The notes under the pieces: generated by a model
Databases searched by the model: none
What the model saw: only the letters and a program-made list of their open reading frames with translations
Told to the model about the DNA's origin: nothing
Position numbers and translations under genes: made by a program
Assembly (NCBI RefSeq): GCF_008831285.2
Contig: NC_045151.1
Coordinates: forward strand, 2,661,544-2,725,543
Direction of reading: 5' to 3'
Length of the DNA stretch: 64,000 bases
From: Nymphaea colorata
Lineage: Eukaryota > Streptophyta > Magnoliopsida > Nymphaeales > Nymphaeaceae
Shown here: piece after piece, positions 1 through 13,855 of the stretch
Layout: every line of letters begins with the position of its first letter
Numbering within the stretch: the first letter of the stretch is position 1

Positions 1-904
1 TCCGTTTTTTATATTGTTCATTGGTTTCCCTCATGCTAAGCAGGTCTGCTTGAGTGAATGGTTGAATAAAGGGGATGATATCATGTGAATGGCTTGTGTT
101 CAGTAAATAACTATCTACTAGCCAGTGACGTTTGTTTATATAGTTGTGTTGTACATTCCAATATAATCTCACCATGGCCTTTGATTATTTTTCTACGTTT
201 TGATAAATCAAAAGCATCTTGAAAAAGCAAACAGAATTTTTGCATAAAGCACAGAAGCAAGCATGAAGAAGCATCTCTATCTCAATAGTGAGCATGGCAG
301 CTTTCTTTTTTCTTTCCTCTTTTTTTTTTTCTGTTTTTTGAAGTTGGATGTAAAAACTAGTGTTCTTGTTTATTTATGATTCACGACTATTATACCAAAA
401 GTATTTTGGTTTAAAGGGAACTACCTACGTAAATGAAAATTTAAGTTATATATACATATTTTTTACATTATTTTATATTGGGTAGTTGGAAATGGAAGTG
501 GTATTAACTTGTAATGGATGTTTCTAGTGATATTTCAGGGTGTGGATTCAATGTCAGATGATTGCTGGCCAGCCGAGCCATGGCTTTGGTTGGTGCTTTG
601 TGCAATGCCTTCAATGTTGCATGCCCCAAAAAATGCAACTACTATTTCCTAGCTACGTTTTTCAAAAGGAAATAAATGCTAAAACGTACAAAAATGAATT
701 GAAAAACTTAAAAATTGTCACCTGGATTTGATTTGCCAATGACTAGATTTGAATCCATCGATTCCAGCCGAGCTTCAAAATATTGCTGGTAATACTTGAA
801 TAAAATATGTAATCGGTAGCAAAGCAATACTAACACCTTTTTAAGTAAAAAATGAGATGATTGTCCTAGTATTTGAGACAAATGAGTTTGGTTTACTAAC
901 CTGT
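1..904. other. AT-rich intergenic DNA, no gene seen
   Basis: AT-rich sequence with poly-T runs and short scattered reading frames. None gives a recognisable protein and I see no exon-like stretch with splice sites. Confidence 0.5.
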
Positions 905-1045
905 TTGGTTTGAGGAACACTGTGAGTGTTACGTGAATGTACCTCAAATATTAGGACAGATTTAAGGAACACTTGTATAAGTGGTTTATGAACTTACCTC
1001 GAGTACCAAGATAGATTCATAAAACACTCACAATGTCACCGCACC
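905..1045. repeat. Foldback repeat, GTGAGTG family (copy 1)
   Basis: The left arm (about 920-944) carries ACTGTGAGTGTTACGTGA. The right arm (about 1018-1041) carries its approximate inverse, TCATAAAACACTCACAATGT. The same GTGAGTG arm recurs in foldback structures near 2.3, 29.3-29.6 and 43.5 kb, so this is probably one decayed MITE of a dispersed family. Boundaries are approximate and no target-site duplication was found. Confidence 0.45.
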
Positions 1046-2264
1046 CTTTTTGAAGAGTGTGTGTGGCATAGATGAGAAGCCACACAAAAGATCCTTTGAT
1101 AGTTTTTGCTACAGGTACACGACTAGTTAAGTATTCCTATGTACATTCTGCCAGGAACATGATAAGGATAGAAATTCAAACATTAGCAAATGGAATATTT
1201 GCAAATATATGCTCTTTGAATTCAACTGAATTCAGCCGACAGAGCATCTTGCATTTTGATGATGATAAAAGCCGTTTTCTGTGTGGAGGGATCGGTTACC
1301 TGTTTCAACAGTACTCCCCTTCTAGTTGGAAGCAGATTTTTGTGCCCAACTTGTTAAGATTTCTTGAAAGAGCATCCTACCTTGCAGCCTTGGTGAGCAT
1401 GTTAATTAGCTACCTGATCTTTTAGATGCTCGGTACTTAAGTTTTGATCGAGTTTTTCACATATGAAGTAACAATGATTTCAATATGTTTTTTTCGTTCT
1501 TAAAAGATTGAGATTGTGCCAAAGTGTAAAAGATTGAAATTGTGCCAATCTGAATCTCTGCATTGTTATCCACTCCAGTATCGTTGGCTTTGTGTGGTAA
1601 GAATGCTCATTTCCTTCAACAGGGATCACACCCATATTAGTCCACTGGTGGTTGATGCCATCGCATGATATTCTTCCTGACCACCATACTCTGTCTTTTG
1701 CTTTCCCACTAGATTTACTAAAAAAAAAATTGCAGCATATACTAGTTGATTTTCTCTCATTTTCGTTGATTGCCTAGTTTAAATAATATACTTCAATATC
1801 AAGGTGGATGTGCTTTCTCATAACTATACCCTTCTTAGCAGCATAGTCACAAAACCTTTTTTTTTTAAAAAAAAAAAACTTGTTAAAGACATTAAAAACA
1901 AAAAAAACAACTAATTTTTTCCCTTTTTTAAAAAAACTCCAAAATGATTTTTTTGCTTTTTTATATCATTTTTTTCTCATTATTTTTACGTTATTCTTAC
2001 TTCAAAGTTTAAAACTTAAATTAAATTATTTATTTGTTCATTTCCTTGGTTACTAAAACACCATTTGTACCATTTTATCAAATTATTTTTTATGTTTTCT
2101 TGTTAGTTTATCATTTATGTTACTTTTTAGGAATGTGTTTCTTAAAAAATTATCATTTTTTTTCAAAAATTTTCCGAAATTTTCAGCTTTGCCAAAAAAT
2201 AAGCGAGAAGAACCTTGGCATTTAAAGGATGACAACGATATTTGTGACTATGATTAGGCATTTT
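1046..2264. other. AT-rich intergenic DNA
   Basis: Long A and T homopolymer runs, especially 1850-2010. A 117-codon frame opens at 1072 but resembles no family I know and has no supporting context. Nothing else is supported. Confidence 0.45.
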
Positions 2265-2392
2265 TTAGGTGTTTTTAGGCATGTGAGTGTCCTACAAATC
2301 TGCTCCAAAGATTGCGACAAGGTCATGAAACACTATAATAACCTTTGGGCAGATTTATGTGGCACTCACATAGTGTCTATGTTGTCAAAACG
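2265..2392. repeat. Foldback repeat, GTGAGTG family (copy 2)
   Basis: The left arm near 2280 reads GGCATGTGAGTGTCCTAC and continues into AAATCTGC. The right arm near 2350-2392 reads GCAGATTTATGTGGCACTCA and is its near inverse. It is related to the copies at 0.9, 29.3-29.6 and 43.5 kb. The structure suggests a small non-autonomous DNA transposon. Confidence 0.5.
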
Positions 2393-3794
2393 ATCTCTTA
2401 AGTATCTCCAAATTTGTGAGCCATTTGAAGGTGAGGAATCCATGCATAAATTGACTCAGAATAGATTGCAAGTAGCGTTGCTTTCATCAGGAAACACATT
2501 GAATTAGGGAACTGCAAAGGTTCTGCAATCGCTGTAGGAGTGGAAATTGGCAGTATGCTAAAAACTGAGCAGAAGCCCTTGCAGCATCAGAAAATGATGA
2601 TCCTATTCTTTCTGGTTTCTGAAGGGTTTTAAAACGGCTGCCTATGCTAATGATGAAGAGCCCTGACATCTTCTCATTTCAAAGTGGGAAGGAGAAAAGT
2701 GTAGACTATTTCCCGGTATATTAAAGGGAAGATCTGAGCTAGCTGTTCTTTTGAGTAAACGGCAACTAACTTCGGTTCTCTTTAATTTTGATCAGCAGAT
2801 CTTGTGAGAGGAGCTGAACTTGAACTGAGAAAGCTAGAAACTTGAGAGTGTGAGAGACAAAATACACCATCTGATCGAATGGGGTTTTGATCTTCGAACC
2901 CAAACCTGCTTTTTGATCCGACCCATTTTGACAAAAACCGAGTCAGCAGTTCAGTACCGGTTTACTGCCATTTCAAACTGATCCAGACTCATTGATGACC
3001 GATTTATGAGTTATGGGGACTCGTTCGTTTGATATTTATGCCAATTCAGTTGAATGTTCAGCTCCAAACATTGTTCAGATAAGAGACAATTGACCCACGT
3101 GAATTGCCAACATATGATTCAAAAAATTGCATGAATTCAGCCATATATACATTGTACACCTGAGAGCTTCCTCAAGCATTTGACGATGAGTAGTTAGGTA
3201 TGCTCATGCTAAAAAAGTGTAAGTGATTCATTGTTAGCTGGCTCTTACTTTTCTGTTTGTTCCATATACAGTACACAAAAGTTGATTCAGATTTTAAATG
3301 AAATGTTGGACAATAATACTACTTATTTTGCAGCCGTTGTTACTATTGTTCTTTCTATCTCACTCAGTTTCTAGTTCTAAACATGTCACTTTTGCAAAAC
3401 TTGGCAAACTAGATCTCTAAACTGTTCCTTAACTTTGAGACAAACTAAAGCAGCCAAATTGAACTTTGATGCTGTTAATAGTTATTCCTTACTATCCAAG
3501 ATGCCTATATATATCACATGCCTCCGAATAAAGAAGTCTATTTTTTGTCCTAATCGTTCACTATCAGACTCTTTGACGTTCCTACAGTTCCTTGTTCAGA
3601 TATTCAGTGTGATCAAGATCTTTCAAACGCATGAAATTTGTCACCACCATGTTCACAATAAATAGTGTTTCTCCACGTATCGACTAACCAATACCATTCT
3701 TCCTTGCAACAAACAGATTTCTACTTGGACAAATGTTCTGTGTTCATGTTAATTGATACTTGGTCTTTATTTACTTAGCATAACTTGGGAAGGT
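2393..3794. other. Intergenic DNA, no gene seen
   Basis: Mixed-composition sequence with short frames and no recognisable protein. It lies just upstream of the receptor-kinase pseudogene and could hold more of it, but I could not see leucine-rich repeats or an N-terminal kinase lobe. Confidence 0.4.
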
Positions 3795-4640
3795 TTTCAT
3801 GGAAGCAGTTCGATCACTTCAATTATCAGAGTCACGAAAGGGAAACTTGCAATTGTTAATACAGGGCCATCGATCAGATGGGGCCATTATTACAATAAAG
3901 CAACATTACTCCAAGTTAATGTGAGGAAGCCACAACTTCATCATAGGGACAGGATTCATTTCTAGCTGGCAACCATCGCTTGTAAAGCTTTATAGTTGTC
4001 ATTTTGAAAGCAGAGGACTGCTATGTGCATCTGCATACATGGAAAACAAGTTCTTTTGCCCATCTGTTGTTTGGTAGGTCAGCTAATCACTTTTTAAACC
4101 TTTGTCTTTTAATCAGTGAGCTTGTGGTTCATCTGATTCTGTCGAATTTTCATATATGGCTGGACTATACCGGTCAAAAAGAAAATAAACTAAAGTTGTA
4201 GTGGCAAACACAATATAGGCAGTGAATAACTAGAGGTCTTGCTACATGGAGAGTCCACTTTGAAGGTTGCATACAAAGACACAAAATGCATCAATGTTAT
4301 GGTCAACATGGATTTGAATGCTAAAATATCTAATTTTGGGCTTGCCAAGCTTGTTGATGAGGACAACACCTACAAGCACTAGCATTGTTGGAACATTTAA
4401 AGTTATACCTCAACCTCAAGTGACAAGTTTGAACAGAATCAATTGTATAACTTGGATGCTTTACAAACATAGAGATTCTTCACTTCCCGTCCCGCATCAA
4501 GTTTCATTATTATAGAAGTTGCATATGAAATTAACATATTTGTTTTGGATAAGACCATTACTGGGAAATGTTGGGAACAACTTCATTAACAATAAGAACA
4601 ACTGCTCGAAGAACTATGCACAGAGGTATGTGGAGTTAAG
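3795..4640 (+). pseudogene. LRR receptor-like kinase pseudogene (kinase-domain fragments)
   Basis: Two separated blocks read as decayed kinase exons of the plant LRR-RLK subfamily VIII type. The block at about 3877-4060 matches the stretch from the ATP-lysine strand (ITIKQ, for the usual IAVKQ) to LVKLYSC and AYMEN, with an in-frame stop. The block at about 4235-4400 reads as the catalytic loop and activation segment: LKVAYKDTK replaces the usual HRD loop, followed by DLNAKISNFGLAKLVDEDNT with DFG changed to NFG. Frameshifts and stops follow at once. The HRD and DFG changes and the stops rule out an active kinase. The family call rests on recognised motif order; the outer limits are estimates. 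Confidence 0.72.
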
Positions 4641-4796
4641 CATGTAGACAGTTCAGCAATTCAAAGCTTGCAACTTAGAGGTATCGTGGGGCAAAATGTT
4701 TTGGCATATTCACTCATATATTTTTTTGTTTCAGAATATTCTATTTTATGGTCACTTATTTTCATGCTATAAAAATAATTTGTACTACCTGAGCAT

Positions 4797-5976
<1,180 letters not shown>

Positions 5977-6460
5977 TATTTAGAAATATCTATGGCTAAC
6001 CAACAAGATGCAAACGTCATATAGAAAATCTAATGTGTAACAACTAATATATTGCTGCAGGAAAATTATGATAAGATAGATGCAGAGCAACATTGTCAAA
6101 TGATTTTGAAGCAAATAACAATGGGAAAGAGAGATTGCAACTAATTTTAACATAATGAAGATCCTTGAGAGATTGCGACTAATTCTAACATAGTGAACAT
6201 TCCATAAATGAAGGTTCATATTTAGAAATATTCAAGGCCAACCATCAACCTGTAGAGACCATATAAACAATCTAGTATGTGTGACAACCAATGTATTGCT
6301 GCATGAAAATTATGATAAGTTCGATGCAAAGCAACATGCTCAAAAGATTTCGAAGCATACAACAGTGGAAAAGAGAGATTACCTTTAATTTTGACATGAT
6401 GAAAATATCCTAAATGAAGGCTCAAACATTCAAACGTTCTTTTGTACAAATCAAACACAA
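5977..6460. repeat. Tandem duplication, period about 242 bp
   Basis: Copy 1 starts near 5977 and copy 2 near 6219, both opening with TATTTAGAAATAT. Both share, in order, the blocks ATTGCTGCA(G/T)GAAAATTATGATAAG, a GCAACAT block and a GAGAGATT block. Divergence is moderate, so the duplication is not recent. Each copy leaves a short open frame on the minus strand, which explains two look-alike frames that are probably not genes. Confidence 0.7.
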
Positions 6461-6566
6461 TAGAAGAGAAAGTTGCATAGCCCATCATGGCTATGATATG
6501 AAAACGATCAAAAACTGTTTAAGATGCCATTCGGGAAAATAGTTAGTCAGTTAGTGTTGGTGGATG

Positions 6567-8340
6567 CAGTGCAAAAAAAGATGGTTTTACTGGCATGTGG
6601 AAAATATAATGCCGGTGAACATCAACTTTGAGTGATGTTTGCAAAGACATGTCAGTAATTACATTTTTTTTAGCAACGTCCACAACCCAAGAAGATGCAT
6701 GGAGCAATTGTGTCCTTGAAGTTCAATATTTGTCGATGTCTGCCATAGGACATCGGTGAAAGTGAAGAAAATTGTTCATTTTTACCAACTAATTACGTAC
6801 TCGCATCGATGAAAATTTTCAATGTCAACTATTAACGACACCCAATTGTGTGCCTTGGTTATTATCATCGACGTGTGAATCTCTTTGCATCGCTGAATAT
6901 TGTGCATATGTGTTCACAACGGCCTTTTCACTGACTCGACCTGGACGTCTGTAATGTTTACCGCATTAACATTATCGATGTTTTTAAGTTATACCTTTAC
7001 TGATGTTTTCTAAGCATTGGTAAAGGCTGCCCTAACTTATTTCCTCTGCCTGAACCCTTCTTTTTCCCTCTTTCTTCCCACTAGGGATTTTCCAGCAAAC
7101 TCTTCTTCTTTATCATGTTTTTAGATTGCATGAAGATTGAAAAGGTTGGTTCCTGAATCTCCTCTCCCTTTCTTTCTAAGTTTATATGATTTGAAGTTAA
7201 ATATTCAGATTTTTCATGCAAGATCTTGTCATTTTCTGGTAGCATTAGGTCGTGGAGTTTTGAAGAATGTTTGTTGACCCTAGTACCTTCAATTTGATAT
7301 GATAATTATATAAAATATCCACACAATCACAACACCTCCAATGTTACCCTAATTTTTGACATTGCTGGATTCCGGTGCATTGTGGCCGGATTTCAGCGTC
7401 AAATTTGGATCATGTTTAATTCAAGTACAAATATACTTATTTGTAAAATATTATTTTGACTAGTTGCCATTTGAATTCTTTTTTAGATGTTTGAATGTTT
7501 TTGGTTCTGAGCCTTTTTAGCCACCACTAAGTGTTCAATGAATTGTTTAAACAAGTGAAAAGTTATATTTTTCTTGAGCCACTTGAATTGTTTGCAGCAT
7601 TTATGAATTGTGTAGAATGTTACATTATTGTATGGTGCAAAGAATCTTGTGTTAATTGTTTTTTGAATTAGGGATAAGATGATATTTAGGTTGCAAACAT
7701 ATTAAAGGCGTTATTTTTACATTGTTCGAAAGAAGTAGGATGATCTAAATAACATGTTTAGGTACTTGTTTGGAAAATTGCATGACAAGTTATGCAATGA
7801 ATATTCATTTGCATGAATCAAAAACCAAATGGTTTTAGCATTGACAATATGATGAGTTGATCATATTGAAGGTGGTCGTACAGTCTTATTAAAAGATGGA
7901 TAATCGAACTTGGATTTCGAAAGAAAGATACAATTTGAAATATATAACTGGTGTGAAACAATTTTTTGATTATGCTATCACACATAATGTGATAGTGAAT
8001 AGACAAATGAAATGAACTTATGTAAAATGCAATAATGTCCTCATTCGAGCTACGAAAGATGTCATGGATCACATCATTTGTAATGGTTTTGTACAATGTA
8101 TCTTTGTTGGAAATGTTATGGAGAGAAAAGATGTTCACATGAATAATGTCTTGAGATGTCCTCGATTACATCATAGTAATGGTTTTGTACAAACATACCT
8201 TTGTTGAGAATATCATAGAGAGAGAAAGCATTCACATGAATATGCATCGGCGTATGCTACAAAGTGTATGTTTCATGCAGCTAACTCACAAGGAAGTGGG
8301 GCTCATTCAGGTCCCAATGAAGGGCCGGCTAAAGGGGAGA
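6567..8340 (+). mobile_element. Decayed CACTA (En/Spm-like) DNA transposon remnant
   Basis: Three things point to a CACTA element. At 6567 the sequence CAGTGCAAAAAAAG followed by TTTTACTGGC resembles a CACTA terminus (CACTACAAGAAAA, then a TTTACCGGC-type subterminal repeat). From 6590 to 7030 short motifs such as CATCGGTGAAAG, TTTACTGATGTTTT and CATTGGTAAAG recur in both orientations, as subterminal repeats do. At 7896 a frame resembles the N-terminal region of En/Spm transposase-type proteins. The 3' terminus was not found and the element is broken. Confidence 0.55.
7896..8150 (+). pseudogene. En/Spm-type transposase N-terminal domain fragment
   Basis: From the ATG at 7896 the frame reads MDNRTWISKERYN, then TGVKQFFDYAITH, then a CNN cysteine box and VMDHIICNGF. 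This is the order seen at the start of En/Spm-like transposon proteins: an RxWM-type start, a GVxxFxxFA helix, a C-x2-C box and a DHLxxxGI segment. A stop codon falls inside the cysteine box and the rest of the transposase is absent. The block from 8080 to 8150 is repeated imperfectly at about 8165-8245. No activity is expected. Confidence 0.6.
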
Positions 8341-8596
8341 CGTCCTGTGCATTAATTCTTTAGAAACATGAGCAATTCCAAGCAATTGAACTCTGTGTTT
8401 ATACCAGTTTTTTTTTATCAAAATGTTTCCATTTATTAGTTGGAATTAGTTGCAATTACTTTAATCACAAATAGCATTAAAATGGTGTGCATTTTAAAAC
8501 ATAAACATTGATCAACCGCATGCTTATCTCACTTGCAAACTACTCTCTGTTTTCAATCACTTTAATGAAGCATTGTGTGCCATTTTTTTTCACTGT

Positions 8597-9127
8597 TGGG
8601 ATGCAAATGGATTGGATTTGGATTGAATATACTATTAACCATAACCACTTTTTCATATATTCATATACTCATATTTGAAACACAGCAGTTCTTCCATCCC
8701 AAATTTAGCTGCCTGGCGCTGCGATTGGCATAACAACCGGTACACCACAGGTTGGCCTGACCCTCAAATTCACATACAAATGTACAAAAGTCATATCTCG
8801 ATCCAAATCCGGAATCTGATTGCACAATCTGAATCTAACTCAAATCCGATTTTTACATTCATATCTGAATCCGAGTTTTGGACTGAATACGATGGATTTT
8901 CAAATGTATCAGCATTGAATACAAGATATTCATTTCAAACTAAATCCATACCGAATTCAAATCCGATCAGATAAAATCCAAATCCGATCGAATCCAAATG
9001 GATGTCATTTCTTAAATCTCAATCCGCTCTGATTTCTTAATTGGGTATTAAAAAATTTTCCCTGTCCGATTTTTTTGGAATTGTTCGGTTGGGTAGCTGA
9101 TTCAAATGGATATATTTGACATCCCTA
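8597..9127. mobile_element. Non-autonomous hAT-like element with 7-of-8 bp target duplication
   Basis: The left end starts TGGGATGCAAAT. The right end ends ATTTGACATCCCTA, whose complement is TAGGGATGTCAAAT, a terminus often seen in plant hAT-type elements. The flanks are TTCACTGT (8589-8596) and TTCACTGA (9128-9135), matching at seven of eight positions, as expected for an old 8-bp hAT target duplication. The interior is full of AATCCAAATCCGAT-like inverted words and holds no transposase. A 99-codon frame inside it is an artefact of these repeats. Confidence 0.62.
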
Positions 9128-9320
9128 TTCACTGAATCTCTTGTTTCCTATTTCCCTTTTTTAATGAATTGATCTTTCTATCTAGCAAATAGAAATAGAA
9201 CCTCAAATAATGCATATTTCTTCACATAGTAATGAAACACGATGCCGGGGGAGGCTGTAAGGGGTGGGAGGGAGGAGGGAGAGAGAGAGAGAGCTGAGAA
9301 AATGAAAATTCATTCAAAAC

Positions 9321-9357
<37 letters not shown>

Positions 9358-10091
9358 GAATAATAAGTTTTTTTAAGAAACCTTCCAAAGCACGAGTCAG
9401 GAGCTTACAAAAGTACTATAAATAGCCCGTGTACATGCCAACCAAACCAAGCAATCAAAACCCTAAGAGAGAGACTGTATAACGTAAACAAAGAGGATGA
9501 TAAAACAAAGTTGCAGGGGAGGAGGCAGGTGTGGGTTATGTGTAGGCAATTGCCTGCATAGAACCTACAAAAATTTCTTAATTTTATGCCCATATTTCTA
9601 AGTAACTTTTTTTCATTTACTTATTAGCGCCCTTTAAAATTTAAAATTTTATATCTACTGGTCCTAACCAAAATTTTATAGTTTCGCCCCTACAGCTAGC
9701 CACCTCCAAATCACACAAATGCTAGCTCAAACATATTCACTGAAGAAACATGGTTGATTGCCAGAACTACAAAGTTTCACAAACGAAATTCTGGAAATTT
9801 TTTGCGGCAAAAGCGACCATGCCAAAGAAGGGGATTAATTGGTGTTTCGCTGTGGCATTGAAACACTACATATGCAACAGAAGGAAAAAACTTGATAAGC
9901 ATTTCGTAATGCAGGGAATTTAGTCTGGAATTAGGGATATTCAACGAGCCTGAGCGACTTGAACTTGCTCAACTAAACTCCACTCGAGCTCGACTCGTAA
10001 ATTAATCAGACGTTCGAGCAACGTTGAGATTGGAGTTTAGTTATAATGGTATTTACTCATTGGAGATTTTATGTTCAAGGTGGTTTCTTTT
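9128..10091. other. Intergenic DNA with small microsatellites
   Basis: Contains GA runs at 9279-9293 and 9336-9357 flanking a TA run at 9320-9336. Near 9945-10025 there is a short CTCGAGCTCGACTCG stretch related to the repeat at 15.7-16.0 kb. No gene seen. Confidence 0.5.
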
Positions 10092-10283
10092 GGGCAAGGG
10101 CGGAGACAGAATTTTTTTTTTTCTAAGGGAAGTGTGACTATAGTTTCAAAGTTTTAACAGAGGTCAAAATACAAATTTTCAAAATTTTTACATAGGAAAA
10201 ATTATTTTTTTTTAATTTTACAAGTGATTTTTTTTTTTTAATTTTGATTTGGTGCCAAGACCCCTGCCGCTCTGCCCCTGCTC
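10092..10283. repeat. GGGGCGGAGC-ended dispersed repeat (copy 1)
   Basis: The left end reads GGGCAAGGGCGGAGACAG. The right end, complemented, reads GAGCAGGGGCAGAGCGGCAG. They enclose an AT-rich core with long T runs. Similar ends recur near 43.2, 47.6 and 60.4-60.6 kb. It is probably a degenerate dispersed transposon family that I cannot name. Confidence 0.4.
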
Positions 10284-13200
10284 ATAAATAAATATTAAAA
10301 AAAAAAAGATGAAGAAAGTTCATGAATCTGGAGAGAGAGTGAATATCCATGCCAGCCAGGAGTTCAGTGTAATCTCCATATTTTTGCCGCCTCCTCACAA
10401 CATACAACATGGTGGTGAAGAATTCCTGCATAAGAGTTGGAAAACTTACCTCTCTTTGTTACTCCAATGACTTTGGGCAAAGCTGGTATAAAAGGGCTCT
10501 ATTGTCACAGGAAACCTGTCTATTTCAAGAAATACAAGGTAAACAGGGCTAGTAACAATGAAAATGAAAAAAAACCTGTCTTTTCACCCTTTTTAAAAAA
10601 AAAAAACGCCACAATGAAATTTTCACATTTTTATGACAATTCCAACTTAGTTTTCATTTTAAATTTACATGTAAATTAAAATAAATTATTCATCCTACAT
10701 AAAAAATTTGAAAAATTATATTTTGGCTCCTATCAAAATTTTAAAACTATAATTTGGTCTGAAAATTTTCCCTTCCTCGTGCTTATTTGCCTTGAGCAAC
10801 AGGGTGGTACATGCAACTCTCTGACAGGTGAACAGATGTTCTTGTCCTGGGTCCAAGTAAATAATGGCAAGAAAATGCTAAGTTGAGAAAAAAAAATTGT
10901 TCTAAGAGGAGTTACTTAGTGTAGCTGGTGGGACTGACTGACCGACTGACCAGTAAAAGTCTGGTTGTCAGTTTGGTCTGGTTGTCAGTTTGATTCTTAT
11001 GGGCCTTATTCTAAGAGATTACAAAAAGTGACAAACACTACTCTCGAGATGAAAGGAGTAACTATAAACTCTTTGACTCTACTCTCGACTCTGGGAGCAA
11101 GGTGAAGAAGGGGGGGCTTCGGCCTCTCATTTGGGTGATGGGCCTAAAAAAGGGGGAAAAAAAACATCAACTTTCCCGCCATTAAATGCAACACAACAAA
11201 CATCAATTTGAAGTTGGGAAAGCGCGATACCCAAGTTGAATCACATTTGGAGATGTGGAAATCAAGTTTACAAACGAACACGGCACCCCATAAAAAAGTT
11301 TGTTTTCCCTCATACTTCCACTTCTCATATATCATTTTCCTGTGAGAAGCGACACCTTTGGCGACTAAAAGGGGAAGCCCCTTTTCCATCCATCCAAGCA
11401 TAATGTAAGGTTGACATCATTTCTTGTGTTATGGCATTTCATTTACGATGGACCTTCATTGTCTGCTTTACCAAGAAAGCGGGAGATACCACAAAAGAAT
11501 TTCATTTTCTAAAATCTGTTAGTGAAATTCTCTTTGATAGGTTTGATATTGATAGAGATGTTTGCTATAAAGATTTCACATCAGCGTATTTTCTGTTGAG
11601 CATATTTTCTTTGAAAATCAATCTTTTGATGTTCAATTCTTTATTTATCTACTATTCGATGCACAGGTTGTAGTAGTGCTTCACTAGTTTGTTTTGGTTA
11701 GGATGAGGCATTACATATAGCTGTTTGTTTTGTTTTGAAAGTTTGAGATTCTTTCATTCATGTGTAGTTATAATGCTTTTTCCGGCCGGCCGGCGGTTGT
11801 CCTAGCAAACTGCTTGAGGTTAACTCATGTGGATTTAAGTTTACGGCTGAAATTTTAGTTAAAGGAGCACTAGTTATAAAATTTTAAATTTTTGAAAAGC
11901 ATCAATATAGTGAAAATTTCCCCTAAAATATCAATATGAAAGTGGGAATTGTTTTGTGGGTCTATGTGGGCAATTGCCTGCACAGTACCCACACCTGTCT
12001 TCACCCCTGCCTATGCCACAAAAACACTACCTTTTCAAGAACTATAAATTCCGAATGTAATCCATGCATCTTTTGGACAAAAAAATCTGCACACTCTACA
12101 TGAAAAACAGAGGAACAAAAGTTTAAGAGGCAATCAAAGGCCCGCTAGTGCTTCATTCACAACGGTCGTTGCAATGACAAAATTATGTTAAACTACAACG
12201 GCCTTACTTCGCCTTCACAGTAAATTTCTATGAGCCTCCATACATGTCTCCTTATATGGTTAATGACTAAAATATCTTTACTTCATATTAAAAAAAGATT
12301 TTTGTAAAGACAAAATTGAAAATAGAAAAAGGTAAAAAGATTATAAAAAACATTTTTTTAATAAAATACCAAAATGTCCTTCCCTCCTTTGGAGGGAGGC
12401 GCTCGCTTAACTTTCTCTCATCTCTTATGCCCCATCTACAAAAGGTCGAAAAGGAAGATTGTGGAATGATCAATTTAGTCATTCCATAATCACGAGGACA
12501 TCATTAATATTATGCTTAAAACCACTGCACAGCGATCCCAGTTTTGTTCATTTCTTGTTTCGAGCTATATATGCCTTAAATTTCGGGCAATCTGAGAGCA
12601 ATAAAGTGGATTTCCATGCAAGAATCTGCCACCATATGCACCCAACGAAAGCAGCATAGGTCCCATGCTGGTTTTGCAGCAAGCACAGTGCAAAATCCTT
12701 GGGAAAATTTGACACTTCCGCCTTTTTATCAGTAAATTAAAGTTCTCCACTTTTACTTAATCATTCAAAGAATTAAGAAAGGTATATATTATTTCGCATG
12801 GTAGATACGTGCAGATATATGGCAGGAAGACTCTGGGAGCATTATCTACGTTCAAGCATTTTGTATGGATGGTGAAATTACCCTTTTTGTATGGATGGCG
12901 CTTTATTTTTGCCTTGATATGTCCTACAAGTGAAATTGAGATCATAATAAATTCAAAGATTGTCACCCCCAATCAAACGCGCATGTTATCTCTTGCCTGA
13001 GCCATCAGCCTCCACTGTGGATAGGATCATTCTGCAGCGCCATGAACCTTCTCCTGCTAGTCGGTAGGCTCAATTGGTTCATTCTGAATGCACTTCTTCT
13101 GCTAGTCGGTTGGTTAACTCCACACGAATTAGATTAGTTTTTGGGTATCTTCGCTTGTTGCTTGATATCCGGGGTCGAATGGTTGAGTAATTGTTGGAAA

Positions 13201-13855
13201 ATTGCAGTATATTTTATGACTTGGGAGCATGTATATATTGGTCTGAGTTGGTAAATGTAATGTTATTTATTGTAGAAATTTAGTTTAAGGTTTGTTGATT
13301 GTCCCCATCTCTGTCATATAGGTCTGCAAGCAGTCCAAGTCGACCCCGGGTTAGGAGGTAAAGGGAGGGCATTCTTCCTCTTCTGTGGAAAGTGAGTGTA
13401 TCATCTTCTTTTCTTGTCATTGTTGCGGACAAAATTGTTCTGCTTGTTTTGATCTATTTCTCTGTTCATTTTTAGTTTTATTTGGATATATACAATTAAG
13501 ATATTCATGTTGGGTTCTCTCGGCCTTTCAATTTTGTTTCCAGACCCCTTCTGTTATATTGCTCAAGCTTTTAATAATTGTTAAGATTAGAGGAATAGAT
13601 TTTGATGCTTATTGTCTTGTCAAGTTGGCATGTTTGAGAAAGCATTTCAACAGCTGAAAGTGCTTGAGGTGTTTAACAGGCTTGCTTCATAGAACTGTAT
13701 GCGATCATCATAGCAGGACAGATGGTTACTTGAATCAAGATCAGTTGGTTTTGTTAGACTTCTGTTTTTCTTGTATGACACAGCCTAAGTAAGATGAATT
13801 GCAGTTTGTTTGAAACTTTTATGCATTTGCTATCTGTATCTCAACAAATGCAACC
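10284..13855. other. Intergenic DNA, no supported gene
   Basis: AT-rich sequence with short frames. A local duplication of CTTCTCCTGCTAGTCGGT-like words occurs at 13045-13115. None of the frames of 60-90 codons here resembles a known protein. An exon of a fast-evolving gene could be missed. Confidence 0.4.

Noticed and set aside
1072..1425. 117-codon plus-strand frame with ATG
   Set aside because: No family resemblance, no partner exons, and it directly follows a foldback repeat in AT-rich DNA.
5980..6488. Two similar minus-strand frames of 79 and 88 codons
   Set aside because: Their similarity comes from the underlying 242-bp tandem duplication; the translations are hydrophobic and not protein-like.
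8675..8974. 99-codon plus-strand frame
   Set aside because: It lies wholly inside the hAT-like element and reflects its AATCC-type repeats.
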